Below are positions 41,969-43,612 of a stretch of 43,612 nucleotides of DNA, piece by piece. The notes beneath the pieces were generated by a model. It searched no databases. It saw only the letters and a program-made list of their open reading frames with translations, and was not told the DNA's origin. Each line of letters begins with the position of its first letter. Position 1 is the stretch's first letter. This DNA is from Chara braunii (taxonomy: Eukaryota > Streptophyta > Charophyceae > Charales > Characeae), in NCBI GenBank assembly GCA_003427395.1, contig BFEA01000206.1, positions 815,670-859,281 of the forward strand, read 5' to 3'. The position numbers and the translations under genes are program-made.

Positions 41969-42212
41969 CTTTGTGATGGGTGGCTTATTGTTTTAATCCT
42001 TTGACCCATCGAGGTCGTGTTCGGGAGAGATACTATGTCATTTGTCATCTCACTTTTCTTCTCCCAACCTTCTATCTATTTGCTATGCTTGGTGTCATGA
42101 TGCTTGGTGTTCTTAGACTTGGTAACTCACGGTAATTACGGATCTGATAACGTGAGCTGAATTTTGTTTGAGTTTATTGGTGTGTTTCGCATCAATTTAC
42201 CAAAGGGATGGG

Positions 42213-42628
42213 AGGAGGTCAGGACCAACTAATAATGGGTGTCTCGGTGATAAGAGAGGGCGTGAGTTACTGGTCGGTCTACTTAGGGGCTAATAGGTGA
42301 TTGCTTGAGCCTTGCGTCCGAAGTTCCCGCACGACGAGGCTCGTTCGATTGTGCTTCCACCAGGGCTGGGTCACTAGCCCTGGTGCTTGTCACTATTGTT
42401 TGGTTCAAGTTCCGCTCGATGATAGAGTAATGGTCATGAGTGTTGGTCACACTGAGGTAGAATAGTAGGAATAGGGGGTGCGCTAGGAGTATTAATCCAA
42501 GGATGGGATGGGAGGTAGCCTCGTCACTTCAGGCCAACCATGATTGACAACTTCTGGCGATCAATGTGAGCCTAGTAACTTACCTCTACAACACCCTGGA
42601 CTCAAAAAAAAAAAGAAAAAAAAAAGGG
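42213..42628 (+). other. Possible poly(A)-tailed insert
   Basis: An A-rich tail (42603-42628, interrupted by one G) ends a 415-bp non-coding stretch after the Penelope-like element. No box A/B promoter is convincing (a weak GGTTCAAGTTCC at 42401), so I cannot call it a SINE. It contains a perfect 10-bp-arm hairpin, CACCAGGGCT (42358-42367) and AGCCCTGGTG (42376-42385). Confidence 0.3.
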
Positions 42629-42629
42629 A

Positions 42630-43420
42630 TTGCAGGGAGGTTGCAGGGCGTACCGAACTGCCAGCACACAAAGCCATCTGAGCCGACTGAGAATACCCAA
42701 CGTCTACCTATTTGTACAATAACCCTACCAATAAACAAGGAAGTTGCTTGTTGAAAATCGTTCGAGTACTGTTTAAGAACATGTTTAGGCAACCTCACAC
42801 AATGTACCTTGTAGTTCTTTACAATCTGATCTCCAGAGACTGCGGGGGGGGGGAACAGATCAGGGAATTCTTCTGCAGGCCTCAGGGGGAAGCTGGTGTC
42901 GAATGCCAGCCATTCCTTAAACTTCATATGGTAATCCTGGGGCACTGGTCTCCTACCCTGTCCGTCCCCCCCTCCTTCCCTTCCATCCCAATCCCCTTAC
43001 CTACAAACCTTTGCCACCCACCCCTCCCTCTCCCCTCCCAACCATTCTTTAGAGAACTACACTATTTGCTCTGATATATCCTTAGACTTGTGAAGGGTGT
43101 CCAATGTCTGTTTGACTGCCACGGATGCATAAATTCTAGTTGGAAGTGGTGTTTGAATTGTTCTATCCATTATAAGACTTCCCCTTCCACCCGAACCTGG
43201 TCCACAACGAAAGTGCAGCGTTGCCACCATAAAATCCATAGTAACGTTTTAAAACCCAGGTGGAATATGTTCCAAACGAAAGTGTCCTCTTGGAGGGGCG
43301 GGCAGTGACCCATGAGTATGGCATGCCACTCCCACGACCACCTGCAATCTGGAGTTATTTGCTGCCACAGTTTGTCCCACCATCTCCAAGTGAGAACTGT
43401 TTTGGGGTCAGGGTTGCATC
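42630..43420 (-). pseudogene. LINE D: C-terminal ORF2 fragment with 3' UTR
   Basis: Reading the minus strand from about 43400: W-R-W-W-D-K-L-W, W-S-W-E-W-H-A, T-F-V-W-N and L-L-W-I-L-W-W-Q-R-C-T-F-V-V-D in one frame across 43150-43410. This Trp-rich pattern with a W-x-R-C segment corresponds in position to L-L-M-L-A-W-R-M-R-C-F-F near the end of LINE A ORF2. A stop near 43160 is followed by probable 3' UTR to about 42640. No poly(T) marks its 3' end, so the end is lost or hidden by the A-rich tail of 42603-42628. Confidence 0.5.
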
Positions 43421-43497
43421 CCCGCCGACCGGTCGGGCCGCCCGCCGACCGTATTGGACCGACCGATCGGGGCCGACCGGTCGGCGGTAGCCGACGG
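43421..43497. repeat. GC-rich palindromic patch
   Basis: CCGACCGGTCGG occurs at 43425-43436 and 43473-43484 (the latter within the 14-bp palindrome GCCGACCGGTCGGC, 43472-43485), with a third related palindrome CCGATCGG between them. It interrupts the LINE D reading on its upstream side. Confidence 0.7.
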
Positions 43498-43612
43498 CTC
43501 AGAAAACAGTCTTCCTCTAATTTTTGTTTTTCTGACTTTGGGTCCGTACTGCGCTTGCTGAGTACAGCCCAAATCCGATGAGAAACTTTGGTTTCGGGGT
43601 GGGGGGGTTTGG

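Larger units (their letters stand above)
41303..42202 (+). repeat. Right pseudo-LTR of the Penelope-like element
   Basis: Matches 35766-36512, with an insert near 41764-41925 that includes a tandem duplication. Contains the second hammerhead-like motif. Divergence from the left copy is moderate and visible throughout. Confidence 0.9.
35769..42203 (+). mobile_element. Penelope-like element with N-terminal GIY-YIG (Chlamys/Naiad-type order)
   Basis: About 6.4 kb. Pseudo-LTRs (35766-36512 and 41303-42202) flank an internal region encoding, in order, a zinc knuckle, coiled coils, an AT-hook, a GIY-YIG endonuclease, a CxC-like linker and a reverse transcriptase with Penelope-type motifs. Endonuclease before RT is the permuted order known from the Naiad/Chlamys clade; canonical Penelope elements have it after the RT. 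AGGGATGGG occurs on both sides (35760-35768 and 42204-42212), a candidate 9-bp target-site duplication. The left flank is (AC)n-rich, in keeping with the microsatellite bias reported for that clade. Confidence 0.85.

Noticed and set aside
42213-42628. tRNA-derived SINE
   Set aside because: There is an A-rich tail, but no convincing box A and only a weak box B-like GGTTCAAGTTCC; kept only as a possible poly(A)-tailed insert.
1-43612. tRNA, rRNA or bacterial-type operon features
   Set aside because: I saw no cloverleaf-like sequence, no conserved rRNA blocks and no ribosome-binding-site or operon layout.

Overview
This is a eukaryotic, transposon-dominated window with no prokaryotic gene organisation. 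The long non-coding stretches, poly(A)-tailed retroelements, nested insertions and a TTTAGGG-like (plant-type) repeat suggest the green lineage. The permuted Penelope-like element and the DUF4283-like LINE ORF1 would fit a streptophyte alga such as Chara; that identification is an inference, not proven here. I see no intact host gene. Almost every recognisable protein is retroelement-derived and broken by stops and frameshifts.

Layout. (1) 1-2555 and 15311-about 20570 (+) are two halves of one decayed Ty3/gypsy element: leader, gag, degenerate and duplicated protease, reverse transcriptase, RNase H, truncated integrase. (2) 2556-15310 (-) is a very long (about 12.75 kb) LINE, LINE A, inserted in the gag gene. 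Its 27-nt poly(A) tail abuts the left flank, and a 16-bp target-site duplication (2540-2555 = 15311-15326) brackets it; the gag frame is in the same phase on both sides. LINE A has tandem 5' UTR units, ORF1 with a zinc knuckle, an unusual Gln-rich segment, an APE-type endonuclease, a reverse transcriptase and a zinc-binding-like tail. (3) About 20600-32270 is gene-poor: a possible two-exon gene on the minus strand, a few orphan ORFs, an alternating about 248-bp tandem repeat, an array of CCCAAACTTATGG motifs, and a 180-nt near-perfect foldback. (4) 32280-34300 (-) is an old AT-rich LINE remnant (LINE B). It contains a sequencing artefact: a 38-bp Nextera mate-pair junction adapter between identical 149-bp copies. 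(5) 34914-35760 (-) is a LINE 3' end (LINE C) that shares a 3' UTR block with LINE A.

(6) The most interesting object is at about 35769-42203 (+): a Penelope-like element with permuted domain order. It runs zinc knuckle, coiled coils, AT-hook, GIY-YIG endonuclease, CxC-like linker, then reverse transcriptase. Pseudo-LTRs of 747 and 900 bp flank it, with a candidate 9-bp target-site duplication. Each pseudo-LTR carries a hammerhead-ribozyme-like motif in which all three helices can be drawn, and a G-C to A-U compensatory change between the two copies supports helix II. The proteins of this copy are decayed (YVDD-type box reads IVDY, in-frame TGA codons). (7) After it come a possible poly(A)-tailed insert (42213-42628), a LINE C-terminal fragment on the minus strand (LINE D, 42630-43420) and a GC-rich palindromic patch (43421-43497).

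How the parts work together: gypsy elements copy by LTR-primed reverse transcription and integrase. LINEs and Penelope-like elements nick the target with their own endonuclease and prime on the nick. The nesting gives a relative order: gypsy first, then LINE A into its gag; LINE C first, then the Penelope-like element beside its flank.
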